DNA of 64,000 bases. Source: Serratia quinivorans. Lineage in GTDB: Bacteria > Pseudomonadota > Gammaproteobacteria > Enterobacterales > Enterobacteriaceae. Position 1 is the first letter of the stretch, and every line of letters starts with the position of its first letter. The notes below the pieces were generated by a model that saw only the letters and a list, made by a program, of their open reading frames with translations, did no database searches and was not told the origin of the DNA. The stretch covers positions 5,580,001 through 5,644,000 of the forward strand of contig UGYN01000002.1 in assembly GCA_900457075.1 (NCBI GenBank). The letters are read 5' to 3'. The position numbers and the translations under genes are program-made. Positions 1 to 8,374 of the stretch are shown one piece after another.

Positions 1-162
1 GATCACCTGCGGGTAAGAACCATCCGGATAGGTATCGCGCATCGGGCCGCGTTCCAGCGCCACCACGTTCAGCCCGGCCTCGGTCAATTCTTTGGCCATA
101 ATGGCGCCCACCCAGCCGAAGCCGACGATCACCGCGTCTACTTTTTTCATTACCGTTGCCAT
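1..162 (-). CDS. GMC-type FAD dehydrogenase, large subunit of gluconate 2-dehydrogenase (5' part only)
   Basis: Only the first 54 codons are in the window; the gene runs off the left edge. The N-terminus holds the FAD-binding dinucleotide fold (GFGWVG at about residues 14-19, then a beta strand ending in LERG), as in GMC oxidoreductases. It starts 2 nt after the stop of the gluconate dehydrogenase small subunit on the same strand. That order (small subunit, flavoprotein, then usually a cytochrome c) is the usual one for membrane-bound gluconate 2-dehydrogenase, which oxidises gluconate in the periplasm and passes electrons to quinone. An internal ATG at 150 is a second possible start. Family assignment is secure; the substrate is inferred from the neighbour. 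Confidence 0.8.
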   Translation of the reverse strand, partial: MATVMKKVDAVIVGFGWVGAIMAKELTEAGLNVVALERGPMRDTYPDGSYPQVI

Positions 163-164
163 TG

Positions 165-890
165 TTACCCCCTCTCCCCACGAATTGATACCGGGGGTAA
201 GGGATAACGTTCCCCTCGCTCAACCCAGTCCATAAAGTCGGCGCGTGCGCCCGGAAAATTAATCAGCTTCCAGCCGACCATGTCTTTATTACCGCCATGG
301 ATCGGGTCGCTGAAGAAACCTTCGCGGGTGTTTTGCAGCAGGTAGGAGAAGAACAGCTTGGCAGGCAACTGCGCGAATTCCGCTTCGCCGGACTCAAATT
401 TCTGCAACAGCGCGTCCTGCTGTGCGGCGTCCAGTTCGGCAAAAGGTTTACCGGCGGTTTTCTTGCAGTAGGCATCGGCATCGGCGATACCCAGGTTGTA
501 GATCTGTTTCGGCACCAGCGGCAGTTGGTAACCCATTTCCTTCGGGACATCCGGGTTAAACGGCCCCTGCATATACCAGATGGACCCGGTCGCGTACGGA
601 GTATTCATCTGACGATCGATAAACTCCGGCACGCCGGCTTCCAGCGCGCCTGGGCCACGATCGTCGGCCGGGATCAGGCGTGCCACAGCCGCTTTGACGA
701 AGGCCCACTCTTCCGGGGTAAAGAAGGTAGGCTGGTAGTCGCTTGGTTTTGGGGTGTCTGTTGCCGCGACCGCCGGTATTGAGGCTGTCAGTGCGCTAAC
801 GCCACTGCCGCCAATCACCGCTGCGGGGATTAAAGTCATCGATTTCAACAGGAAATCGCGCCGTGAATTGTTAGTTTTATCGTCCGACAT
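165..890 (-). CDS. Gluconate 2-dehydrogenase subunit 3 (Tat-exported small subunit)
   Basis: A 241-residue protein with a twin-arginine signal (RRDFL at about residues 10-14, a hydrophobic stretch, then an Ala-rich cleavage region ending near AVAA). The mature part starts with [21 protein letters not shown], the form expected for the gluconate 2-dehydrogenase subunit 3 family. This subunit is exported folded and is needed for assembly and export of the flavoprotein encoded directly downstream. I chose the ATG at 890 because it sits just before the Tat motif and follows a GGA-containing Shine-Dalgarno; an open frame continues upstream without signal-like sequence. It forms an operon with the next gene (2-nt gap). 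Confidence 0.88.
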   Translation of the reverse strand: MSDDKTNNSRRDFLLKSMTLIPAAVIGGSGVSALTASIPAVAATDTPKPSDYQPTFFTPEEWAFVKAAVARLIPADDRGPGALEAGVPEFIDRQMNTPYATGSIWYMQGPFNPDVPKEMGYQLPLVPKQIYNLGIADADAYCKKTAGKPFAELDAAQQDALLQKFESGEAEFAQLPAKLFFSYLLQNTREGFFSDPIHGGNKDMVGWKLINFPGARADFMDWVERGERYPLPPVSIRGERG

Positions 891-1152
891 ATCACATTCC
901 ATCCAAAGATAATCACAACTATTTAACCTCAACCTTGCGGTCGATGCGGGTTTTAAACATAAATTGTTACTTATTTGTATATTTATTGAAGCCCACAATG
1001 TGACCAAATGCCACGATGTTACCGGTAACTTATTGAATGAACGTAAAGATTTGCGGGTTAATGTAAAATTAACTATTCGTGCGGTTTTTTAGGTAACAGG
1101 ATGGGAAATAACGAAAAATGAGAAGTGCATCGCGATTTTACCTCGCGCCAAT
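891..1152. other. Intergenic region upstream of the gluconate dehydrogenase operon
   Basis: No coding region is supported here. It is AT-rich compared with the flanks and must hold the promoter of the leftward gluconate dehydrogenase operon, but I cannot fix -35/-10 boxes or an operator with confidence. Confidence 0.5.
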
Positions 1153-1183
1153 AAAAAAACCGGCCCCATTAAGAGGCCGGTTT
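1153..1183 (-). terminator. Rho-independent terminator of emtA
   Basis: Read leftward from emtA, a stem of AAACCGGCC with GGCCGGTTT (nine pairs, nine-base loop) is followed by a run of seven T on the transcribed side (complement of 1153-1159). Confidence 0.85.
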
Positions 1184-1199
1184 AGCAAAGAAATCTGAA

Positions 1200-1866
1200 C
1201 TAGGGTGACATTGCCTGGTAGGCGGTGGTCACCTTCCATAAATAGCGCGGCGCCTGCGGGGCCGGATGCTTTTTCTGGATATGCTGATAGAACTCATCCG
1301 GGCTCATCTGATTGATACGATTCACCGCTACGCGCTTGTCCGATGAGAAGGTCCGTAGCATGGCGCCCGCTCCATTCACATAAGAAACAATGGTGGCGTA
1401 ACGTAACGTCTGTGGATCGTTGATCCCGGCTAGCTGCTGGCTTTGAAGAATATTGATATAGGCCGTTCCCAGATCAATATTAACCGCCGGATCCTTCAAC
1501 TCACGCGAGCTTGGCTGCCCGCTTCTTCCTTTCAGACGATAGGCGTCACGCCCGGCGGTTGAAGGTTTCAGCTGCATTAATCCCACTGCGTTTGAGGTGC
1601 TGACTGCATTCGGGTTAAACCCGGATTCCACCTGAATAATCGCTTTAATCAGCGTTTCGTCAACGCCATAGCTGTTAGCGGCCTGACGAATGTAATCGTT
1701 ATAGGCTATCGGTGTCCCTGTACGGTTAACCGGAGCCTGCGGGGGAGTCTTTAACCAACCGCCACGCGATGTGCCACTGCCTGAAATATTGGTTGCTGTT
1801 TGCGGGTCTTTGGCACAACCCGACAAAAGCAAAATTGCCGTCAGGCAACCTATTTTTTGTTTTCAC
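1200..1866 (-). CDS. emtA: Endo-type membrane-bound lytic murein transglycosylase A (apparent frameshift in the signal peptide)
   Basis: Lytic transglycosylase (SLT family) that cuts peptidoglycan glycan strands, anchored in the outer membrane as a lipoprotein. The body carries the SLT hallmarks: an ESG catalytic-glutamate motif (VESGFNPNAVS), GLMQLKPSTAGRD and a YVNGAG motif. It ends with HPAPQAPRY as in enteric EmtA/MltE. The lipobox is LLLSGC. The best start is GTG at 1866, 4 nt after GAGGGA, but that frame runs into TAG. Removing one A from either A-run at 1853-1858 or 1860-1863 gives an unbroken 221-residue lipoprotein with a standard signal peptide. Without repair only TTG at 1832 is open, which would leave no signal peptide. 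Probably a sequencing error. Confidence 0.85.
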
Positions 1867-1975
1867 AGAATCCCTCACTCCTTTCAATGAGTTGCGTAGC
1901 ATATACAACTTGTAAGGACGCCTGTACGCTTTTTTTGGTCTAATCTCAAGCTACTCGTATACCAAGAGGTGATTT

Positions 1976-2275
1976 ATGAGTCAATCTGCAACAACGTGTT
2001 TTGTGGTGACTTTTCGCTATCAGGAAGAAGGATTAGCTGATTTGGCCAAGCTGACAGGACAATTAACCCTTCAGGGATTTGTCACGTCGGTGGCAGACGA
2101 AAATGGCGTTCCGCACGAACTGGGCAGCAACAGTTTTGCGCTGATAACCCCACTGGATCAACAGGATGTGCAACTACTGGCACAGAAGCTTGGGCAGGTC
2201 GCGTTGGGTAAGACTCCGGAGGTCGATATTGTCACCTACGACGATTACGCTAAGCGGTTACATACTGATACATAA
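1976..2275 (+). CDS. GhoS-like protein (type V antitoxin family), no toxin partner seen
   Basis: A 99-residue protein that matches the pattern of GhoS, the E. coli endoribonuclease antitoxin that cleaves the ghoT toxin mRNA: SVADENGVPHELGSNSFA in the middle and a VDIVTYDDYAKRL C-terminus line up with the GhoS VADEYGIPRQL...NSFA...IMTVDDY pattern as I remember it. The ATG follows AAGAGGTGA. In E. coli the small membrane toxin gene ghoT lies directly downstream. Here the next 130 nt contain only the sit regulatory region, and I see no short hydrophobic ORF on either side. It may be an orphan antitoxin-fold RNase with another target. Homology is by recall, not by search. Confidence 0.6.
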   Translation: MSQSATTCFVVTFRYQEEGLADLAKLTGQLTLQGFVTSVADENGVPHELGSNSFALITPLDQQDVQLLAQKLGQVALGKTPEVDIVTYDDYAKRLHTDT

Positions 2276-2365
2276 AATGCTATAACTCACCGGGTGGTAT
2301 TATTTTTTCCATTGAGTAAATAACCGGCAGTCGGCCGGAAGGTGACGCTTGACTTTGCTCTAGTT

Positions 2366-2384
2366 GATATTGATAATCATTTTC
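2366..2384 (+). promoter_or_regulatory. Fur box of the sit operon
   Basis: The 19-mer GATATTGATAATCATTTTC matches the classic Fur consensus GATAATGATAATCATTATC at 17 of 19 positions. It lies 22 nt before the sitA start, so Fe-Fur (and possibly MntR elsewhere) would repress the operon when metal is plentiful. Confidence 0.85.
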
Positions 2385-2406
2385 ATTTGAGCCAGGAGAT
2401 GTCACC

Positions 2407-3350
2407 ATGTTTATGAAACAACGCGCTTTTCCCCGCCTATCCATTATTAAGCCCTGCGGCTTTTTCCGCCCTGTCGCCCTACTGTGCCTGTTACTGACTG
2501 CTGGCCTCGCCAGCCAGGCCGCATTGGCAGAAAAAAACTGCGCGTGGTAACCACCTTTACCATTATTCAGGATATCGCCCAGAACGTGGCCGGTGACGCC
2601 GCCGTGGTAGAGTCGATCACCAAACCGGGCGCAGAAATCCACGATTATCAGCCGACGCCGCGCGATATCGTCAAGGCGCAGCATGCCGACCTGATCCTGT
2701 GGAACGGCATGAATCTGGAACGCTGGTTCCAGCGCTTCTTCGAGAACATCAAACAGGTGCCGGCTGCGGTCGTCACCGAAGGTATCACCCCGCTGCCGAT
2801 CCGCGAAGGGCCGTATAACGGCAACCCGAATCCGCACGCCTGGATGTCCGCCAGCAACGCGCTGGTATATATCGAGAATATTCGTAAGGCGCTGGTGCAA
2901 CACGACCCGGCCAATACCGAGACCTATAACCGCAATGCCAAGGCCTATGCCGCCAAAATTGCCGCGTTGGACGCACCGCTGCGCGAACGTCTGGCACGCA
3001 TCCCGGCAGCCCAGCGTTGGTTGGTGACCAGTGAAGGTGCCTTCAGCTATCTGGCAAAAGACTATCAGTTGAAAGAAGTGTATCTGTGGCCAATCAACGC
3101 CGATGAGCAAGGCTCGCCGCAGCAGGTTCGCCGGGTGATCGACGCCGTGCGCGCCAACCACATCCCGGTGGTATTCAGCGAAAGCACCATTTCCGACAAA
3201 CCTGCCAAACAGGTCGCCAAAGAGACCGGTGCAAAATACGGCGGCGTACTCTATGTCGATTCACTGTCTGCTCAGGGTGGCCCGGTGCCGACTTATATTG
3301 ACCTGCTCAATGTCACCGTACAAACCATTGCCAAAGGATTTGATCAATGA
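2407..3350 (+). CDS. sitA: Mn/Fe ABC transporter periplasmic binding protein (one-base frameshift near the signal cleavage site)
   Basis: Cluster A-I metal-binding lipocalin-like receptor of the SitA/YfeA type, delivering Mn2+ or Fe2+ to the SitCD channel. Expected metal ligands are visible: His in AEIHDYQPT, His in NPHAWM, Glu in VFSEST and Asp in LYVDSLS. The ATG at 2407 has AGGAG eight nt upstream and opens a good signal peptide ending ASQAALA. That frame stops after EKN because the A-run at 2531-2537 has seven A; with eight, it reads through [10 protein letters not shown] into the mature protein (314 residues). Any start inside the second frame (about 2484) lacks a signal peptide. The stop overlaps the sitB start (ATGA). 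Confidence 0.9.
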
Positions 3351-4237
3351 CCACCGAGGTTTTTGTCCGCCCTGAATTGAGCGTGGACGACGTTACCGTC
3401 ACTTACAACAACGGCCATACCGCGATCCACAACGCCAGTTTCACCCTGAGTGGCGGTGCCATCTGCGCGCTGGTTGGCGTCAACGGCAGCGGTAAGTCAA
3501 CCCTGTTTAAAAGCATTATGGGGCTGGTCAGGCCCACCAGCGGCCGCGTACAGCTCAACGAACAGCCGGTCGCGCAGGCGCTGAAGAAAAACGTGATTGC
3601 CTATGTCCCGCAAACCGAAGAGGTTGACTGGAATTTCCCGGTGTTGGTGGAAGACGTGGTGATGATGGGCCGCTACGGCAAGATGAATTTCCTGCGTATT
3701 CCTTCAAAGGAAGACCGGTTGCGGGTCGATAAGGCGCTGGAGCGTGTTGGCCTGAGCGAACTGCGCACCCGCCAGATTGGTGAGCTTTCCGGCGGGCAGA
3801 AAAAACGCGTCTTTCTGGCGCGGGCGCTGGCTCAGCAAGGCACGGTGCTGCTGCTGGACGAGCCCTTTACCGGCGTCGACGTCAAAACCGAGAATGCCAT
3901 TATCGACCTGTTGCGTGCGTTGCGCGATGAAGGCCACCTGATCCTGGTTTCCACCCATAACCTGGGTAGCGTGCCGGAGTTTTGCGATCGGGTGATCCTG
4001 ATTAACCGCACGGTGCTGGCCGCGGGGCCGACCGAAACCACCTTTACCCAGAGCAACCTGGAACAGGCCTTCGGCGGCGTACTGCGCCATATCAACCTGT
4101 CCGGCCCGGATCTGCACGACGACAACGATCCGCGCACCCTGACGGTATTGACCGATGACGAGCGCCCGGCGGTGTTCTACGGCCATACCAAGAGTGACCC
4201 GCCTGCGCAAAGCCAGCCAAAGGAGAAACAACCCTGA
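3347..4237 (+). CDS. sitB: Mn/Fe ABC transporter ATP-binding protein
   Basis: Cytoplasmic ATPase of the Sit/Yfe manganese-iron importer, 296 residues. The ABC motifs come in order: Walker [10 protein letters not shown] (about residue 43), Q-loop [10 protein letters not shown], signature LSGGQKKR, Walker B VLLLDEPF and H-loop STHN. The C-terminal tail of about 40 residues is charged and Pro-rich, as in other enteric SitB proteins. It is translationally coupled: start overlaps sitA stop by 4 nt, and its stop overlaps the sitC start (TGATG). Confidence 0.95.
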   Translation: MTTEVFVRPELSVDDVTVTYNNGHTAIHNASFTLSGGAICALVGVNGSGKSTLFKSIMGLVRPTSGRVQLNEQPVAQALKKNVIAYVPQTEEVDWNFPVLVEDVVMMGRYGKMNFLRIPSKEDRLRVDKALERVGLSELRTRQIGELSGGQKKRVFLARALAQQGTVLLLDEPFTGVDVKTENAIIDLLRALRDEGHLILVSTHNLGSVPEFCDRVILINRTVLAAGPTETTFTQSNLEQAFGGVLRHINLSGPDLHDDNDPRTLTVLTDDERPAVFYGHTKSDPPAQSQPKEKQP

Positions 4238-5097
4238 TGCTGGAACTTCTGCTGCAACCCTTCAGTTACAACTACATGGTCAAGGCCATCTGGGTCAGCG
4301 CCATCGTCGGCGCCGCCTGTGCGTTCCTGTCGGCTTACCTGATGCTGAAAGGCTGGTCGCTGATGGGCGACGCGTTGTCGCACTCGGTGGTGCCTGGGGT
4401 CGCGGGTGCCTATGCGCTGGGCCTGCCCTACGCCGCGGGTGCCTTCTTCACCGGCATGCTGGCCGCGCTGGCCATGACGTTGGTGCGCCACGTCACTCGC
4501 CTGCGTGAAGACGCAATTATCGGCTTTATCTTTTCCACCTTCTTCGCCGTCGGCCTGCTGATCGTTTCGCTCAACCCAACCTCGGTTAACGTGCAGTCGA
4601 TTATCTTCGGCAATATTCTCGGCATCGCCGACGAAGACGTGTTGCAGGTCGAGATTATCATCGGCGTATCGCTGCTGATCCTGTGCCTGGTGTGGAAAGA
4701 TCTGCTGGCGGTGTTCTTTGACGAAAACCACGCGGTGTCGATCGGCCTGTCGCCGCTGCGGCTGAAGATCCTGTTCTTCACCCTGCTCAGCGCCTGCACC
4801 GTGGCGGCATTACAAACCGTCGGTGCGATTTTGGTGATCGCCATGGTCATCACGCCGGGGGCAACCGCCTATCTGCTGACCGACCGTTTCAGTCGGTTGG
4901 TGATCATTGCCATCGTGATCGGTGCATTAACCAGCAGCTTCGGGGCCTACCTGAGCTTCTTCCTCGACGGCGCGACCGGTGGGGTGATCGTGACCCTGCA
5001 GACGCTGGTGTTCCTGGCCGCCTTTTTCTTCGCCCCGAAACACGGTCTGCTGGCATCCAAACGCCGCGTAGCGCGTGAACAGACCGGAGGCCACTGA
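4237..5097 (+). CDS. sitC: Mn/Fe ABC transporter inner-membrane permease
   Basis: Family-3 ABC permease (ZnuB/SitC type), 286 residues with about eight hydrophobic segments. It contains the family signature around GWSLMGDALSHSVVPGV (residues 41-57) and, near the C-terminus, FFLDGATGGVIV. Together with SitD it forms the membrane channel. It overlaps both neighbours by one base, so the four sit genes are translated as a coupled unit. Confidence 0.94.
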   Translation: MLELLLQPFSYNYMVKAIWVSAIVGAACAFLSAYLMLKGWSLMGDALSHSVVPGVAGAYALGLPYAAGAFFTGMLAALAMTLVRHVTRLREDAIIGFIFSTFFAVGLLIVSLNPTSVNVQSIIFGNILGIADEDVLQVEIIIGVSLLILCLVWKDLLAVFFDENHAVSIGLSPLRLKILFFTLLSACTVAALQTVGAILVIAMVITPGATAYLLTDRFSRLVIIAIVIGALTSSFGAYLSFFLDGATGGVIVTLQTLVFLAAFFFAPKHGLLASKRRVAREQTGGH

Positions 5098-5957
5098 TGG
5101 AAACTCTGTATCAACTGCTCAGCGAACCGTTCGCCTATCCGTTTATGCAACGGGCGATCCTGGCCGCTATCGTCACTGGCGTAGTCTGTGCGGTACTGTC
5201 CTGTTATCTGGTGCTCAAGGGCTGGTCGCTGATGGGCGATGCCATTTCGCATGCGGTGCTGCCCGGCATCGTGCTGGCGTTCGTGCTCGGTATCCCGGTG
5301 GTGATCGGCGCGTTTTTCTCCGGTATTTTCTGCGCGGTCGCCACCGGATACCTGAAAGAAAACAGCCGGGTGAAAGAGGATACGGTGATGGGCATCGTGT
5401 TCTCTGGCATGTTCGCCTTCGGGCTGGTGTTGTTTTCACGCGTCGATACCGATCAGCATCTGAGCCACATTCTGTTCGGCAATATGCTGGGCATTACCGA
5501 TGCCGAACTGAAACAGACGCTGTTGATGGCCGGTATTACCCTGTTGGTGGTGCTGCTAAAGCGCAAAGATCTGATGCTCTACTGTTTCGATCCCAACCAT
5601 GCCAGGGTGATTGGTCTGCCGGTGAAGCTGTTGCACTACGGGTTACTGTGCCTGCTGGCGCTGACCATTGTCGCTTCGCTGCAGGCGGTGGGGGTGATTC
5701 TGGTAATTGCGATGCTGATCGCTCCAGGGATTATTGCCTTTATGCTGTGCCGCAGCTTTGATCGCATGTTGATGGTCGCCACGGTGGTTTCGGTGTTCTC
5801 CTGCGTGCTCGGCACCTTGATCAGCTTCCACATCGACGGCGCTACCGGCCCCTGCATTGTGATCGTACAGGCGATTCTGTTTGTGGTCGCCCTGCTCTAC
5901 AGCAAGTTCAGGCCGTTACAACGTCACGATAACGATTTGCTCAACGCCAAGTCCTGA
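5097..5957 (+). CDS. sitD: Mn/Fe ABC transporter inner-membrane permease, second subunit
   Basis: Paralogue of SitC with the same length (286 residues) and signature (GWSLMGDAISHAVLPGIV, then FHIDGATGPCIVI near the end). It is the last gene of the Fur-boxed sitABCD operon and is followed by a perfect 12-bp hairpin. Nothing in the sequence is unusual. Confidence 0.94.
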   Translation: METLYQLLSEPFAYPFMQRAILAAIVTGVVCAVLSCYLVLKGWSLMGDAISHAVLPGIVLAFVLGIPVVIGAFFSGIFCAVATGYLKENSRVKEDTVMGIVFSGMFAFGLVLFSRVDTDQHLSHILFGNMLGITDAELKQTLLMAGITLLVVLLKRKDLMLYCFDPNHARVIGLPVKLLHYGLLCLLALTIVASLQAVGVILVIAMLIAPGIIAFMLCRSFDRMLMVATVVSVFSCVLGTLISFHIDGATGPCIVIVQAILFVVALLYSKFRPLQRHDNDLLNAKS

Positions 5958-5960
5958 AAC

Positions 5961-5990
5961 AGGCGGCGGTGCGCAATAGCACCGCCGCCT
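5961..5990. terminator. Hairpin between convergent sitD and the GNAT gene
   Basis: Perfect 12-bp stem (AGGCGGCGGTGC with its complement) around a six-base loop. There is no clean T-run on either side, so it may terminate weakly or mainly protect 3' ends of the converging transcripts. Confidence 0.6.
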
Positions 5991-5994
5991 GATG

Positions 5995-6444
5995 TTACTG
6001 CTGCTGGTAGATATCCGGCCGGACAATGTGCCAGACAAAATCCTCACGATTCACCGCTTCATAACCCACTTTCTGATACAGCCACGGCGCAGTGCCCGTC
6101 ACCAGCATTATCCGCCGCAGCCGTTGCAGCACAGGGTGTTCCAACGTGCAATCCATCAGCCAACGCGCCAGCCCTTGCCCCTGGTAATCCGGCGAGACAA
6201 ACACATCACACAGGTAGCCAAAAGTGGCGTAATCCGTAACCAGACGGGCAAAGCCAATCTGTTGCTGCTGATAATACAAACCAAAACACAGGCTATTGTC
6301 GATGGACAACTGCACCGTCGCCAGCGAAATGCCACTCGCCCAGGTCGAGGTGGTCAAAAAAGCGTGGGTAAAGACGATATTTAATTCACTTTTATCACTG
6401 TTGATTCGGTATTCACCGCGTTGCCACTGCTGGTTTTGCTCCAT
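5995..6444 (-). CDS. GNAT family N-acetyltransferase
   Basis: A 149-residue single-domain GNAT protein. Motif A, which binds the acetyl-CoA pyrophosphate, is visible as DVFVSPDYQGQGLARWLMD (about residues 80-98), and the C-terminal YQKVGYEAV is the usual beta6-alpha4 region. The substrate cannot be told from sequence; the form (ARLVTDYATFGYLCDVFV) is that of small stand-alone acetyltransferases of unknown amine substrate. It converges on sitD and is separate from it functionally as far as can be seen. Confidence 0.85.
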   Translation of the reverse strand: MEQNQQWQRGEYRINSDKSELNIVFTHAFLTTSTWASGISLATVQLSIDNSLCFGLYYQQQQIGFARLVTDYATFGYLCDVFVSPDYQGQGLARWLMDCTLEHPVLQRLRRIMLVTGTAPWLYQKVGYEAVNREDFVWHIVRPDIYQQQ

Positions 6445-6708
6445 TAATTTCTCATCTCATTGATAGTAAAAGACATCAATAAAAACCCCCCTTGTCTCAG
6501 CCGCAGCTGGCCTGATAAACATCGCCCTCCCGCCGGCAAGTTGCAACATGCGCCGTACTTAAATTAATCAATAGCGTATATACTTTGAGCAAACGCGGGT
6601 GGCGAGAAAATCGCCAATTGTTGGTGCCAGCTGTGCGCCAGGTCGTGTTTTCTTCAGGCTAAAGACGCTAACCTAATGAATTCGCAGGCAACACAGAGGG
6701 GGTGTACC

Positions 6709-7569
6709 ATGTGGCAAGCCGTTAGCCGTCTGTTAAGTGAACATCTTGGCAGCGCAGAAATCCGCGAAAGAACCGAACTGCCCGGGGGCGATATTCACCC
6801 GGCATGGCGTGTGAATTACGGTGAGCACCAGGTGTTTGTCAAATGCGATGCCCGGGAACTGTTGCCGATCTTTACCGCCGAGGCCGACCAGTTGGAGTTA
6901 CTTGCCCGCAGTAAAACGGTGCGAGTGCCGCAGGTGTACGGCGTCGGCAGCGATCGCGACTACAGCTTCCTGCTGCTGGAATACCAACCCCTGAAACCCT
7001 TTGATGCCCACGGCGCCTACTGTCTTGGCCAACAACTGGCTCATCTGCACCAATGGAGCGAACAGCCGCAGTTCGGCCTCGACTTCGACAACGATTTGTC
7101 CACCACTCCGCAACCCAACGCCTGGCAGCGCCGCTGGTCTGAATTCTTTGCCGAGCAGCGCATTGGCTGGCAGTTGCAGATGGCGGCAGAGAAAGGCATG
7201 ACCTTCGGGGATATTGATGAGATTGTTGACGCGGTGTATCTGCGCCTGCAGCACCATCAGCCGCAGCCTTCACTGCTGCATGGCGATTTATGGCCGGCCA
7301 ACTGCGCTTTAACCGCCAACGGCCCCTTGCTGTTTGATCCGGCCTGCTATTGGGGAGACAGAGAGTGTGATTTGGCGATGCTGCCACTGTATCCGGAGTT
7401 GCCGCCGCAGATTTATGACGGCTACCAGAGCGTCTGGCCATTGGAGAATGGATTTATCGAACGTCAGCCGCTGTATCAACTGTATTACCTGCTCAACCGC
7501 AGCAATCTGTTTGGCGGTCAGCATCTGGTCAAGGCCCAGCGCGCGGTAGAAGCCCTGCTGCATTCCTAA
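6709..7569 (+). CDS. yniA: Fructosamine kinase family protein YniA
   Basis: Kinase of the fructosamine-3-kinase/APH fold, 286 residues, the same length as E. coli YniA. Catalytic loop LLHGDLWPANC and the metal-binding FDPACYWGDRECDLAM are clear; ELPGGDIHPAW and FVKCD mark the nucleotide-binding lobe. Members phosphorylate ketosamines and so reverse protein glycation; the natural substrate of YniA is less certain. The ATG at 6709 follows AGAGGGGG and matches the family N-terminus (MWQAVSRLL); an in-frame ATG at 6676 is less likely. The yniA-yniB-hxpB neighbourhood is conserved in enterics. Confidence 0.93.
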   Translation: MWQAVSRLLSEHLGSAEIRERTELPGGDIHPAWRVNYGEHQVFVKCDARELLPIFTAEADQLELLARSKTVRVPQVYGVGSDRDYSFLLLEYQPLKPFDAHGAYCLGQQLAHLHQWSEQPQFGLDFDNDLSTTPQPNAWQRRWSEFFAEQRIGWQLQMAAEKGMTFGDIDEIVDAVYLRLQHHQPQPSLLHGDLWPANCALTANGPLLFDPACYWGDRECDLAMLPLYPELPPQIYDGYQSVWPLENGFIERQPLYQLYYLLNRSNLFGGQHLVKAQRAVEALLHS

Positions 7570-7582
7570 CCGCAATAAAATC

Positions 7583-7604
7583 GAGGCGCTGAACCCAGCG
7601 CCTC
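7583..7604. terminator. Bidirectional terminator between yniA and yniB
   Basis: Perfect 9-bp stem GAGGCGCTG / CAGCGCCTC with loop AACC. On the minus side it is followed by a T-rich stretch, so it serves yniB best and probably yniA too. Confidence 0.75.
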
Positions 7605-7618
7605 AACTTCATCTCACC

Positions 7619-8179
7619 TTAAGCCGCGCCGGCCAGTTGGCCCAGCAGTTTGATCACAAACCAGGCGATCACCGCAATCACCACCGGCAAAATGTACAGC
7701 GGGAAGTATTGCAGCAAAATGGTGTGATGCGGCAACGTGATACGTTCTTCCAACTGCGCGCGGGTGTGCCCCTCGCTGCCCTTGGCCTGTTCGAGGATCA
7801 TCTGGTCTTCCAGGCCTTCGCGAATAAACTTCACCTGACGCGACATGCGCGCACCTGAAGCCTGCAAAGCCAGCCCGACGAAAATCAGAATATAAATCAC
7901 GATAAACATGAAATTAGCGCCGCTGAACAGGCTTTTTTCTAAGTCAGGAACCGGCGAGTTATACCAGAAGATATTCAGGAACGGCGTATTGAAGCGCACC
8001 ATATCGACCATCACGTGGACAAAATCCAGCATTACCGCATTGATGCCTTTAGTCTTTTCGCTGTGCTGATAAACAAACATCAACATTGAGATCAGCGTCG
8101 ACAGTAACGCAGGGATAAAAACCACCCAGCCAAGAATACGTTTGATAATGGCGATGCGCCCAGCCTGTTGATACGTCAT
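7619..8179 (-). CDS. yniB: YniB family inner-membrane protein
   Basis: A 186-residue protein with about four hydrophobic segments (residues 14-34, 90-115, 150-180 and a shorter one) and the sequence features of enteric YniB (TYQQAGRIAIIKRILGW start, MVRFNTPFLNIFWYNSP core). No function is established for the family. It is transcribed opposite to its neighbours, as in other enterics. Confidence 0.88.
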   Translation of the reverse strand: MTYQQAGRIAIIKRILGWVVFIPALLSTLISMLMFVYQHSEKTKGINAVMLDFVHVMVDMVRFNTPFLNIFWYNSPVPDLEKSLFSGANFMFIVIYILIFVGLALQASGARMSRQVKFIREGLEDQMILEQAKGSEGHTRAQLEERITLPHHTILLQYFPLYILPVVIAVIAWFVIKLLGQLAGAA

Positions 8180-8374
8180 GTGTTCCCCTTGTAAGCGACG
8201 TAACCGTAATTGGCTAAGTCTACCTGTAGTTACTGAAACTCGCCCACCGTTTTCTTCACCGTTACTGTGCTACAAGCGTAGCCGGGATTATCCGAAATCA
8301 ACAGCTTAACGATGACCGCGCGTTACCATTAAATAGTTATATAGTTAAATCAATCCGTTTAAACAGGAGCCGCC

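Noticed and set aside
2276..2406. A possible ghoT toxin gene after the GhoS-like ORF
   Set aside because: No short hydrophobic ORF with a ribosome site was found; the stretch is the sit control region.
2484..3350. Start of sitA at 2484
   Set aside because: It lacks a signal peptide and begins in the wrong frame of the leader; the 2407 start with repair of the A-run fits a secreted binding protein.
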